From: Powellomyces hirtus
Lineage: Eukaryota; Chytridiomycota; Chytridiomycetes; Spizellomycetales; Powellomycetaceae
Assembly: GCA_025526995.1 (NCBI GenBank)
Contig: JAHLKG010000011.1
Coordinates: forward strand, 558,001 to 622,000
Length of the DNA: 64,000 nt
Reading direction: 5' to 3'
Shown piece by piece: positions 36,100-50,280 of the stretch; the first letter of the stretch is position 1; every line of letters begins with the position of its first letter. Under the pieces are notes generated by a model that was not told the DNA's origin, did no database searches, and saw only the letters and a list, made by a program, of their open reading frames with translations. A program made the position numbers and the translations under genes.

Positions 36100-37593
36100 A
36101 TGTTTGTGCCTCGAGTGACTCTGGTGTCGAGACAGGCCCTTCTGGCCAAAAGTGCTCCGCGAGCGTTCATGGGAACCGGACGTGTGCTTCGCCAATTGCA
36201 TTCTACGACGACCGACGCAGAATGCTCCCACGAGCGTCTCACAGGAGCTGATGCTGGTATGATGTGGCTGGCCTTGACGCGAAACTTCGTTATAATGTGA
36301 TTGATTTTCCACAAATTAGGGATCTCCATTATCAACTTCAACCGTCCCAAGGCAAAGAACGCTCTGGGTCGCAACTTCATGAAGGAGTTCAACCAGGCTC
36401 TTCAGGAGCTCCGCTTTGACGAGTATGCGTTGTTTTCTCATATCGAATGTGCACACGTGGCCCTTTGACGACTTGAACACCATTTAGAGACGTTCGCTGC
36501 GTTATTGTGAAGAGTTCAGTGGCTGGCGTGTTCTGCGCTGGAGCCGACTTGAAGGTGAAACACTTTACAATATGGCCCACGCAGCACGCCACGTGTCTGA
36601 TGCCCTTTCCGCACATAGGAGCGAACCACCATGACGCCCATTGAGGTTGCGGCCTTTGTCCACAGTCTGCGCACAGCGTTTGGAAACCTGGAGGTACGCA
36701 TAATGATGCACGACGATCATGGTCAGATCAAGAGCTTATCTTTCACCGGCATGGATGCTTTTAGTCGCTTCCAGTCCCGACGATCGCGGCACTTGATGGA
36801 GCAGCTCTCGGTGGGGGCCTTGAAGTTGCCTTGTCTACCGACATCCGGGTTGCAGGTACGGCGCAACGCGCGAGATGCCTAGCACGGCGCTTCGAGACAT
36901 ATGACCAATATTGGATCCATAGGCGTTGGTGCCAAGCTCGGTCTTCCAGAGACCAAGCTTGCGATTATTCCCGGTGCCGGTGGAACGCAGCGATTGCCCA
37001 GATTGATTGGCATTCCAAGAGCTAAAGAACTGATTTTTACCGCGCGTGTCCTGAAATCTGCGGAAGCGGAGCGGATTGGTATGAAAGCTGCTACGTGGAC
37101 TGATATCCAGGTGTGAGTCACATCTTGACCCTGCTTTGACTTGGTCGTCATCAGGTCTGGTGAACTATGCTGTTGAAGGCTCTGCCTATGACAAGGCTCT
37201 TGAGATTGCGAGGAGCATCTTGACGAAAGGTAGATTGTGTCGACCGTAGGTTCGGCTTCCATAAGATGAAGACGCGTGCGGTGCTCACCATCATCTACGA
37301 AAGGTCCCGTTGCCATCAAGGCCGCAAAGCTGGCGATCGACCGAGGAACACAAGTGGACATGTAAGAGCATTGCCGTTTCCGCACTGTCAATGTATATGA
37401 GGCCAACACATCTGGACAGATCCTCTGGTCTTGCATTCGAGCAAACCTGCTATGCACAAGTGATCCCAACAGAAGACCGACTGGAAGGTAAGTCCCAGAA
37501 CGCGATAAATATTTGGCCAAACAGCTTCTGACTTCCTATTCAGGTCTCCGCGCTTTCAAAGAAAAGCGCGAACCAGTATACAAGGGTAGATAG
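36100..37593 (+). CDS. Mitochondrial enoyl-CoA hydratase/isomerase family (AUH-like)
   Basis: Crotonase-fold enzyme hydrating enoyl-CoA thioesters; an AUH-like role in leucine breakdown or a beta-oxidation role are both possible. The N-terminus is basic and serine-rich ([20 protein letters not shown]), fitting a mitochondrial presequence. After the first intron comes [19 protein letters not shown], then [30 protein letters not shown] (part of the oxyanion hole) and [19 protein letters not shown]. Both glutamates expected for hydratase activity, in GGGLE and in LPE, are present. Introns interrupt after DADAG, in FDE, after DLK, after GNLE, in RVAG and in the C-terminal third; the last exon ends REPVYKGR. 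About seven introns in 1.5 kb is dense. Confidence 0.92.
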
Positions 37594-37711
37594 ACAGATA
37601 GAGGCCGACAGAGGCGGTTCCCCAAACGCGATTGTGCACAAAACGTGAATGAATCCACGTCTTCCACATGACGTAGCAACCCTCTATCTCTAGTGGTGCA
37701 TGTCCTTCAGA

Positions 37712-40038
37712 TCATTCAATCTTCTTAGACCTGTAGAGAGCGATGTAGGCTTCCAGCGCATTCAAGTTAATGGAAATGTAGCATGTGGTTACGAGTTGAT
37801 GATTGTTGGTATACCTGAATGCCAGTCTCCTCCTCCTGCAAGCTTGTCTATTTCCTCAGCGGCAATTTGAGAGACTTTGTCATCATCAAACTTCCCTGCA
37901 TATCGGCAGTGTCATATTAGGCTCAACGTAAATGGACAAACCTCTGCATATCGTACTTACACCACTGGTTGTCGCGGTGCTTCACCCATCCGATGTAGTG
38001 CCCAGAATCCGCCGCTCGTCCCACGTGAGTAAGCACTACAAGCCATGCACATTCCAATTAATCTCCCATTCTGGAAACTTCACCAGTTGACAAAACGCGG
38101 CATACCAGCAACGAGTTCGTATTGGCCAGACACATTAGCTCCGACATCCTCGTAGAGGCTAGGGTCTACTCCGATCTCCTTCATTTTCTCGATCTCCGCA
38201 AGAGCGGAGATGGCTTCAGCAGTCACTGCCGGGGTGTCCACGTCCATTTGGTCAGACGCGGAAGCAGTTCCATTATCCAACTTGGCCTTCTTGACTTTCT
38301 GAAGAAGATGTAAAGTCAGCATACCACTGAGAAGGGTGCAGTCGACAGCCTCCTACCCTTTCGGCCGCTTTGGCTTCCTCAACCTCCTTGATTCTGAGTT
38401 TGGCAGGTCGGAGCTTCTCCTGAAGCTCCAGGGTGCAAAGCTCCGACACATCAAGATCGTGCGGGAATACCACTTTCTGTATAGAAAAGGCTTCGTGAGA
38501 AATGCAATAGATCAACATTGGTGAACTACTTTTACCTTCAGGATTTTGGCTTTTGCCTTGATGTCAGCTTTCCATTGGAACCTCACAAAGTTCATCGCAA
38601 GGTAAGCTGGCAAACGCGAGATTTTCGACTTCTTCGTGTAAATGGCGGATCGGTTGAGAGTGGGCGAGTTCTTTTCAATCTTCTCTTCCAGACCCTAGAT
38701 AGAAAGTTTGAGTATCATATCCAAAATGGAGAAGATAACCTCAACTAACCTTTCCGATGTCAGTAAGCATATAGGTAGACACTACGTTGGCGTGAAAACT
38801 AGTCAGAGATCATCACCGCCAGCGAGGTCAAAAAAAGCCCCGTACCTCCAGTGCCAATGCTGACACGAAGCTTATTAAAGGATTCGATCGAAGTTATGGC
38901 TCCCTCTTCAGGTGCTTCATCACATGTCATACTAAAACGAGATTTAGCAGCCAGACACGTCGACAGGTTAGAAGATTTACACGACATACGTGGTAAGGAA
39001 CTCCCCGGTCATGTATTGCTCCACAAAGTGCTTTTCCTTGTTCAGCTCTCCTTCGCGAGTCAAACCCGGCACCTTCTCACCCAGCACTTGAATGATTTGT
39101 CCCCAACACTCTTCTGCATCCTGTTGCATGTATCCAGTTCTGTCCATCTCCCCAAATTGTGGGAATGCACTTCGCAGGAACTGAAGGAAGACAAGTGGTG
39201 GTACAGATTCTCCGGACTTTTCAAGCTGTTCGAACAGGGCCCGCATGGACACCGTAAGGTTCTCTCGCGAATCAGTGGTCATTGTGGGAGGCATCCTGGC
39301 CTTTCAATCAGTGATGAGGACAAAGCACAGAGGCAAAGGACGCGACTCACTTGACAAGAGCTCCCTGCAATTCGGGGATTGCACGCAGGCACTGTAGCGT
39401 CGCGTTCATGTAGCATGTGTTTCCCATGTTCACCAAACCGGCCGGGAGTTTCAGCTAACGAGAAGAGGTTAGCCAATCCATTCAATGTCGTCAGAATAGA
39501 TAGCCTAGTGTATTACCGCTTGCGCAATTTCAGCGTCAGTCATATCTTCTACGAAGACCACTTGTTCTTGCGGTGCCTTTGGCAACTCGCCGACGGTGCC
39601 CATCATCTACGTGCCTCAGGGTCAGCAACTCCGAACGTGGACAGCCATGTGGTGTTCCATCAAATCATCTCTCACCATGATCTGCTGCCCTTCTTTGAAA
39701 CCGAACTTGTTCATATCCGCGTTATCCTTTGGAGCACCTCCACGTATCAGACGTTTTCGATCAAACCACGGGCCTTGTCGCGTGATCTGGCAGCATACCT
39801 TCAGCATTCCACCTTTGACCATAATTTTCTGACGTTCAGGCGCAACACCCGTAAGGGTGTAAAGCTGAGTTTTGAAGACAACCCCCGGTTGCGAAGTGTC
39901 CAACTCAACGTCCTCCAATTTCTTTCCGCCCCATTTCACGTTGACTGATGAGGTGAAAAGACTGGTCAGTGAGACTTCTTTCTCAGAGATAAATAGCAGG
40001 GAAACATAGCCGGATATCCTACCTTTTATTACGGACAT
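37712..40038 (-). CDS. UBP6: Ubiquitin-specific protease Ubp6/USP14, proteasome-associated
   Basis: Deubiquitinase that docks on the proteasome base and trims ubiquitin chains. A short first exon (MSVIK) joins to VNVKWGGKKLEDVELD, the start of the N-terminal ubiquitin-like domain that binds Rpn1; this continues to KQRIMVKGG-like text at about 39.8 kb. The catalytic Cys box reads GLVNMGNTCYMNATLQCLRA with Cys at codon 39413..39415. Next are LFEQLEKSGESVPPLVFLQ and MQQDAEECWGQI. The His box is SGHYIGWVKHRDN (about 37.99 kb), followed by a conserved end EAYIALYRSKKIE. Domain order matches USP14/Ubp6. The gene has many introns. Its stop is 118 nt from that of the hydratase (convergent). Confidence 0.95.
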
Positions 40039-40477
40039 TCTCGCGTTGTGGTGGATTCTTCAATGATATATAAAGATGCAAGATCAGAGAGGTTGGGAGT
40101 GACGTTTAGGAACGGTGGTCGGTGAGTTGGTGAGTCTCCCAATATGGTCAAAGTGACTAATGCTGCGCGCTAGGCGCTAGGCGCTCTCCCAATGCTTTCA
40201 TCTTGATAAGTAATAGTTATGCATGCCTGCCGAAACCGTTGATCTCTAGCTGGACTATCCCAGTTCAAAGAAATAGCTTCAATCGAACTCTCACACCCGC
40301 CATTGTACTCAGCGTACGCTGTCTGGTAATGATAAATAGTCGCATTTTGGTATATGTCACCGCACGAAACTCACCTTTCGGGCAAAACTATTTTGGGCGT
40401 CCAGTGTGTCAGACGTCACTGCACCTTAGCTTTGCGAGCCTCTCGGACGTTATATCGAGTATCCTCTACTGCGCAAG
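40039..40477. promoter_or_regulatory. Divergent promoter region, UBP6/RPD3
   Basis: About 440 nt between divergent start codons. Contains no protein-like frame. A GCGCTAGGCGCTAGGCGCT direct repeat lies at about 40167..40187. Promoter function is inferred from position. Confidence 0.4.
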
Positions 40478-43045
40478 ATGGCAACGGGAAAACTGCGAAA
40501 GCAGAAGGTCTCATACTACTATCATGGTCAGCAAACACTTAGAACTGCAAAGGAGCCACAGAGCATACTGTGTGGAGAAGTCTTCTTTGACACGCTTCAA
40601 TAATGCAGAGGAAATGGGGAACTATCACTATGGTCCGCAACATCCTATGAAGGTACAACTTGGCCCATTACATGCTGCAGTGGATATGACGCTGACTGGT
40701 GATGCGTACGCAGCCACATCGGATAAGGATGACCCATAATCTGGTCATGAACTATGGACTTTACAACAAGCTGGAGATCAACGTATGTCATCGCATGCAT
40801 CTCGAATGGCATTCGCCCGTCGCATCTGACTTTGATCGACCCATAGAGGCCATCAGCGGCAACCTTCCATGAGTTGACCAAGTTCCACTCTGATGAGTAC
40901 ATTGAGTTCTTGCAAAGGGTTACCCCAGAGAACATAGACGAGATGAACAAGTACCAACAAAAATGTGAGACGGCGATCTGTAGCTATAAAACCTTAGCTA
41001 TTGCTAAGCAGAATTCCGCCATGTAGTCAATGTTGGGGAAGACTGTCCAGTATTTGATGGCCTATATGATTTTTCAGCTCTCTCGGCTGGAGGAACCTTA
41101 TGTGCGTACACTCTGACATCGACTCAGACAAAGCCTTTACTAATATGTGCTGCCTGGAAACGTAGCCGCCGCTCGAAAACTGAATCGTCGCGATGCTGAG
41201 GTTGCCATCAATTGGGGAGGTGGTCTGCACCATGCTAAGAAATGCGAGGCGGCTGGGTTCTGTTACGTAAATGATATTGTTCTTGGCATTCTGGAACTTT
41301 TGAGGTGCAAGCAGCGGAGACTTGGTAATATGCGGGGCTTATCGCTAACTGTACATTCTCTTGTCAGACATCATCAACGAGTCCTGTACTTGGACATCGA
41401 CGTCCACCACGGCGACGGTGTTGAAGAAGCGTTTTACTCGACAGATCGCGTCATGACCGTTTCCTTCCATAAATATGGGGAGTACTTCCCCGGGACCGGT
41501 GACTTGAATGTACGTGCAAAATTCTGATAACAGTCGAGACGCACCGATAACAGTCGTTCCGCAGGACATTGGCTACGGAGAGGGGAAAGCATATGCAGTC
41601 AACTTTCCGTTGAAAGATGGAATTGATGATGAAACGTATCAAACCATTTTCCGCCCAGTAAGTCACCTCCTTCGCTCTCGCAACATTTCTCTCTGAGGAG
41701 CTGACATTTCTTGTTCAAGGTTATGCGCCATGTGATGGCTTGGTACCAGCCTGAGGTCCTCGTCTTGCAATGTGGCGCAGACTCTCTGGCTGGGGATCGC
41801 CTGGGTTGCTTTAACCTGTCGATGCGGGGTTCGTTACGCCCCCGAGAGTATCTATTATTGTGACAGCCAATGCTTACTGGCAACTACTTAGGGCATGCTG
41901 CGGCTGTCGAGTTCATGAAGACATTTAACGTCCCAACGTTGATGCTTGGTGGAGGCGGTTACACTATCAGAAACGTCTCGCGTGCGTGGTGTTATGAAAC
42001 TGGAATTGCCGTTGGAGAGGAACTCAACGAGGGTGAGTTCTTGGACGTGTTGGGATGTGCGCAGAAACTGGATCTGACGATATTGCTACACAGAGATTCC
42101 CTACAACGACTACTATCAGTATTATGGACCCGATTATCGGCTGGACGTTCCAAATAACAACATGGAAAATCGTAACACACGCGAGAACCTGGAAAAAACC
42201 CAGTAGGTGTACTGTGTATGGAGAAGTTGGCCAAAGCTATTGGTGATCCTGTGAATCCCTCAGAGCAAAGATCATCGAGAATTTGCGAAGCATCCCATTC
42301 GCACCCAGTGTGCAGATGCACGGTAGGCCATTCCCCGTTGTCTTCGTATGTATTGTCTCTAACCATCAGGACCATTTTAGACGTACCTCGGGATCTTGAC
42401 CATGACCAATTTGAGCACGAGGAATCACCCGACCAGCGAAATACACGTGAGTGACACGGATTCTGCTGGCTAACGTTCTTGAACTTTAACCTATCGACTG
42501 GTCCTTCAGAATCCATGCGGGATGCTCGTCGGGCACACGAAGGTGAATTATCCGACTCTGATGATGAGGGCGACAATCGGAAAGACCAGCACAATTACGG
42601 CGAACGAGAAAATCGATTCTCGAGAATATTCAGAGATCCAGGCAGCAGAAGTTCCGTCAATGACACAGTTTCGCGGCTGTTTGCGTTGGATACCCCCAGA
42701 ACTCCGTCATACGTCGACTCGCTTCCACAGTTGGGACGGCAGCTAAACGGTGCAGGCGACATGGATACTGATACACCGATGAACTCCTCGCGAGCTTCAT
42801 CGCGCGATGCTTCCCCATCGAGTGGGATGGAGCAAGAACACAACGGGTTATATAACGTTGCTACATCGGGTCCACGACTAGCGTTGGCAGGCAACGGTAT
42901 TGAGCGGAGACACTACGAGCTATTGCGATCGTCCACTATTGCCAATGAGTCTCGGGCGTCTTCTGTTGATGACGAAATGGATCTTAGCAGCGCAGATGAT
43001 ATTGACGTAACCGGAAACTCTGATATATTTCTACAAGGAAGATAA
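40478..43045 (+). CDS. RPD3: Class I histone deacetylase, RPD3 type
   Basis: Zinc-dependent lysine deacetylase of Sin3/Rpd3-type corepressor complexes. Exon 1 (40478..40526) encodes [16 protein letters not shown]; exon 2 (40609..40652) gives [15 protein letters not shown]; exon 3 starts at 40714 with [18 protein letters not shown]. Further motifs are [38 protein letters not shown] (catalytic His-His), [15 protein letters not shown] (zinc Asp and His), [19 protein letters not shown] (second zinc Asp) and [15 protein letters not shown] (with the catalytic Tyr). The C-terminal tail of about 190 residues, from [15 protein letters not shown], is acidic and serine-rich with DSDDEGD. The catalytic part is strongly conserved class I; the tail is lineage-specific. 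An AATAAA follows 33 nt after the stop. Confidence 0.96.
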
Positions 43046-43077
43046 CAGTAGTCTCTCCACCATTGGTATGTAAATTA

Positions 43078-43083
43078 AATAAA
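43078..43083 (+). terminator. Putative polyadenylation signal AATAAA after RPD3
   Basis: AATAAA in an A/T-rich context 33 nt downstream of the RPD3 stop and upstream of the convergent TMEM138 stop. Position fits a short 3' UTR; use is inferred. Confidence 0.4.
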
Positions 43084-43211
43084 AATTGAATCTGCGAAGG
43101 TCAATGTAGTTAGAAACATGCCTGCCATTTGTTCGACAGATGGTTCACCTTTTGATAAAGTGACAGTCTGAAAAGAACCCATGCCAATTTGATCGCGTCT
43201 GTCCCTTGAAG

Positions 43212-43978
43212 CTATGTTGACTGTCGGAGCTTTTCACGGAGCCACGAAGAGTCCTTGTAGTACCTAACAAAATTATCTGAATGGTGATCACGGTGGCCTA
43301 AGCAAAAAGAAGTGGCTGCACTCACTTGGGCTCACAAAGCTGCATCATCGCCCGCAGGAAGCTATAAATGTATCCGACCTCAGCTGGACGGGATATATTG
43401 AGAGTCAATCGAGCGTTCTTTTGAAGAACTCATTGGCTGCCAGTGGCCCATGACAAACCTATGCGAAACAGAACATACACAACAGTGTATCCGTCAGTCC
43501 AGAAGTCACACCTTCCATTGTCGCATTTTGCAATCAGTGGCTGCAAGAGGAGGAACAATGTTAATCCTGGCTTCCTGCTCCCAAATGTGAACAAACAGCA
43601 GCGGTGTTTACTAAGCCTATCGCGCGACACAGGATGAAGGCCCCGGCATATATCAGGCTAGCCCAGAGCACAGCATTGAACTCATTAATCATTATTCGAA
43701 GCATTCCGGCGCGAAACGGATAGCTGCTGGTAAACCGTAGGAACAAGAGCATGACGTTTGCTAGGAAGAGCAATCCTTGTATCCTACAGAATTGAGTGTT
43801 AGCAACCCGGCACACGTCGCAGTGAAGGGTTGCTCACAGCATTGGCTTACAGATATGCCACGATGACAGTGACAAATGTGTGTCTTGAGTATTCGGCAAA
43901 CAGCGTAATGAGCAGGTCCGCTATTAGCAGACACAACTGCAGAACTGCCGTCAAGCGGAAGGACCGTATCTTTCTCAT
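43212..43978 (-). CDS. TMEM138: TMEM138 homologue, ciliary membrane protein
   Basis: Five exons (43851..43978, 43612..43783, 43459..43540, 43326..43428, 43212..43263) sum to 537 nt, 178 residues; vertebrate TMEM138 is about 160. The protein has four hydrophobic segments: LTAVLQLCLLIADLLITLF, IQGLLFLANVMLLFLRF, VLWASLIYAGAFILCRAIGL and YTVVYVLFRIG. Diagnostic matches to the family are IQG..F.ANVMLLFLRF, PFRAGMLRIMINEFNAVLW, CDFWTDGYTVVYVLFR and the end YYKDSSWLREKLRQ. TMEM138 acts at the base of cilia in vertebrates. Yeasts and moulds without flagella are expected to lack it, so its presence suggests an organism with flagellated zoospores. Divergent from tafazzin, with a shared region of 233 nt. 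Confidence 0.88.
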
Positions 43979-44108
43979 AGTGGGGCACTACTTTCGGCCG
44001 ATGTCCATCATTCTCGGGGGACCGGGAACAGGACACCTCTGAATTCACGACGCGTGGGAGGCACAGCCATCGTGGCGTAAGCGCGCCATCTTCGCGCTAC
44101 CAGAGCGC

Positions 44109-44116
44109 TCACGTGA
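44109..44116. promoter_or_regulatory. TCACGTGA palindrome in the TMEM138/tafazzin divergent promoter
   Basis: Same octamer as at 615..622, again between two divergent start codons (43978 and 44212). E-box/Cbf1-type site by sequence; function inferred. Confidence 0.35.
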
Positions 44117-44211
44117 TCTCATCTCTTGACGGAAATGACGGCTGATGAGTAAGCTTTTGTGACGGCACATTCAATCGTCAGTTCTGGCAGTTCCGAAGTT
44201 CCTGTCAACAA

Positions 44212-45447
44212 ATGGGTGGGCCATTGAACTTGGCCTCGGCCAAACGTTCCGTTATCGGTAAACGATCTAGCACATTTTACGAGATCGCAAATGTGCCAGA
44301 ACTCACACATCCCTGGCTCCGGGTTTCATCAGGAACGGTCGGACTTTTGGCGAAGGGGTTTCTGAATGGGTTTTGCAAAACACACAGCTATAACAAAGAA
44401 CGGCTGTTCAAGACGGTGCTGGAGAGATCCGATCGCCCGTTGATCACAGTGGCCAACCACTCGTCCGTGCTGGATGATCCGGGGATGGTAACGTTGCGCG
44501 CTCGTGGGGTTTGAGGCTAGAGAATTGTGCTAGTCTTGCTGACCGTATTTGTCCTGCCGTCACTGTCACCGAACAGTGGGGTTAGTGTGCACGCAGAGCT
44601 ACTCGTCAATGAATCATGCGAAGTTTCTGATCGCGAGTCTAGGAATTCTGCCGTTCTCGATTCTGACTCACAAGAAGAGGATGAGGTGGTCGCTTGGCGC
44701 CAAAGAAATATGCTTCTCAACGTCGTATGTGATGGCACGATGAGTGGACAGGCTTGCGCCCCCTTGCAGTTTAGTTAATAGAGTTAGTCCAGGCTTACCG
44801 CATGGTTCTTCGCGTCAGGACGAGTGATACCCATCGTTCGCGGTGACGGTATCTACCAGCCGGCGATGAACCTCGCAGTGGAAAAGCTGAACGACAATGG
44901 ATGGGTGCACATCTTCTCGGAAGGTAGGGCTTGAATGCCTTGGATGCAAAGGGTGGAGCAAATCTGAACTGCCTGGTTTTACAGGACGTGTCAATCAAGA
45001 CTCGACTATGTTGCCTTTCCGTTGGGGCATTGCGCGGCTGATAATGGAGTCGAAAGTTCCCCCAATTGTGCTGCCGTTCTGGCACAAGGTACGGACTTTA
45101 ACCCTACCATGGGGCTCTCGCATGATTTTCCTCACTTCATTATCTTGTGCATGAAGGGACTGGAGACCGTGATGCCAGAAGACACGAAATATTACTACCC
45201 GCGTCCATGCAAAGAAGTCGTTCTCTCGTTCGGCAAGCCGATAGATTTCGCCGAAAATGGTGTGCTGGAGCAGATAAAAGGGATGGACGAGGCCGCTGCG
45301 CGTATCCTCATTACCGATTATATCTTCAAACATACTGTCGCGGTGCAGAAGGAGACGGAGAAATGGATGGGTGACCCAGACTGGAGAGTGCGCGGAAGAC
45401 CGCAGCAGGATGTAGATCATCCCCCACGCCGTGGGGATCCGAGTTGA
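44212..45447 (+). CDS. TAZ1: Tafazzin, cardiolipin-remodelling acyltransferase
   Basis: Mitochondrial phospholipid-lysophospholipid transacylase that remodels cardiolipin. The motif NHSSVLDDPG contains the acyltransferase HX4D box (H-SSVL-D). Further exons give SLGAKEICFS, a segment with RVIPIVRGDGIYQPAMNLAVE, then NDNGWVHIFSEGRVNQDS and PFRWGIARLIMES, which together form the second acyltransferase block. Downstream is PPIVLPFWHKGLETVMPED, split by an intron. The C-terminus has FGKPIDF and EKWMGDPDWRVRG, and ends soon after. No obvious presequence, in line with interfacial anchoring in the family. Exon boundaries at 44.5-44.8 kb were not all resolved. Divergent from TMEM138. Confidence 0.93.
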
Positions 45448-46131
45448 GACCTAGGAGCTTCTTTCTTTGTTAGTTCGGTTAGACTTCCGATATATAGATT
45501 TCTAATTAGATTATGCGACCGATGAATTGGACCCGCATTAACGGTAAGCCATGGCGAGAAAGATCCATTTACGCTCAATTAGCTCGATGTTGTGAAGATT
45601 AGTTGCTCGCTGAGTGGTGCTTGTCGACCTTCGTGACGTCGTCGACCCTGGTAGGGGTGCCGTCGATTGTTCTGCGGGTTTGACAGTGAGAGCCGTCTTA
45701 GACAGCTTAGGTTGGCATAAAAAGCCCTTGAACGTGACTGTTCGTCATCTCGTTCCCAATAAAGCAACAGAGAACAAAGTGCAACTCAATAGAGTGCCCC
45801 CCGAACGTTGTGAAACAGCAGAGAGCCGCCCGTAGCGTGTTAAATAAAAACAAAAAATGAACAAAAATAATATGCAACAAGATGACAAATAGTGAATTGC
45901 ACGAGTTTCCTTGCTCGTGAGTCGGACGTTTCACATGTTCGGTTGCTTTGCAAAAAAGCCGCCCTCCCTACTCGAGCAAATTCGGCGCATCGATTCAGTC
46001 GACATACGTTGGTTGGTGCGGTGCGCGGTTTTGTTGGCGGCGATTTTCGCACCCCTAGAGGAGTGTGGAGTATTAGTGAGTATGCAATAGACGGAAACAT
46101 AAAATGAAAGCTGAGGTGTAAATAGTTATTT
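45448..46131. other. Convergent spacer between tafazzin and the histidine kinase
   Basis: About 680 nt between two stop codons. Contains an A-rich stretch (about 45840..45880) and no protein-like frame. It should hold both 3' UTRs. Confidence 0.5.
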
Positions 46132-49614
<3,483 letters not shown>

Positions 49615-50280
49615 GTGAGCACCGCACTTTGCGCTTTTTGACTATAAGATATCACCAAGTTTGATTCGGATTCCTTCGTTCAGTCCGGGTTAGAGGGTGC
49701 CAACAACAACGCGAAAGAATATTGCAATGGTGTTGCTAACCGGAACATTCCGCGCTGAATAAGCCAAGCGTGGTCTCGAGCGATCCCTTTGCACAGGTTT
49801 GCTAGTAACTAATAATCCTGCCAATGTGGGAAGCGTAATTCAACAAACATAATCGACATTGCTTGATCGAGTGGGGAGCAGTCTCCATACCCGCGGATTG
49901 CTCGAACACCCGTCTGACGAGCGATTATTGACGGAGAATGGAGACTGTCTTGCTTATCTAATCAAAACGCGGCGACCATCCTACATATAGAGCAGGTACT
50001 ATATGTAGGATCAATAAGAGCCGCAGTGATTCGCACATTCTCTCTTGTCCCTTTCGACTGTAGGCTCTTGAGACTGCGCAGCAACAACGAGCGAACAAAC
50101 TGCTCAACATTATTCACCGCCCGACATTTGTTGCTGTTCTAACACTCGTTCCAATATCATACAGTCGACAAACCTCCCCGCACAGGAACTCGTGTATCAG
50201 CCCACGTCGACAGCGCTCTAGTCGGCCCCGTACGCCTCCCACAGCAGATCTTTATTACAAATCGCAGCGACCATACAGAG
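49615..50280. promoter_or_regulatory. Divergent promoter region, histidine kinase/Barentsz
   Basis: About 670 nt between divergent start codons. It contains a perfect hairpin (49978..50011), described separately, and a CA/CT-rich leader just before the Barentsz ATG. No gene is seen. Confidence 0.45.
49978..50011. repeat. Perfect 12-bp inverted repeat with 10-nt loop
   Basis: Left arm ATCCTACATATA (49978..49989), loop of 10 nt, right arm TATATGTAGGAT (50000..50011). The arms are exact reverse complements. It lies 270 nt upstream of the Barentsz ATG. It may be a protein-binding palindrome or an RNA hairpin in a 5' leader. Confidence 0.6.
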
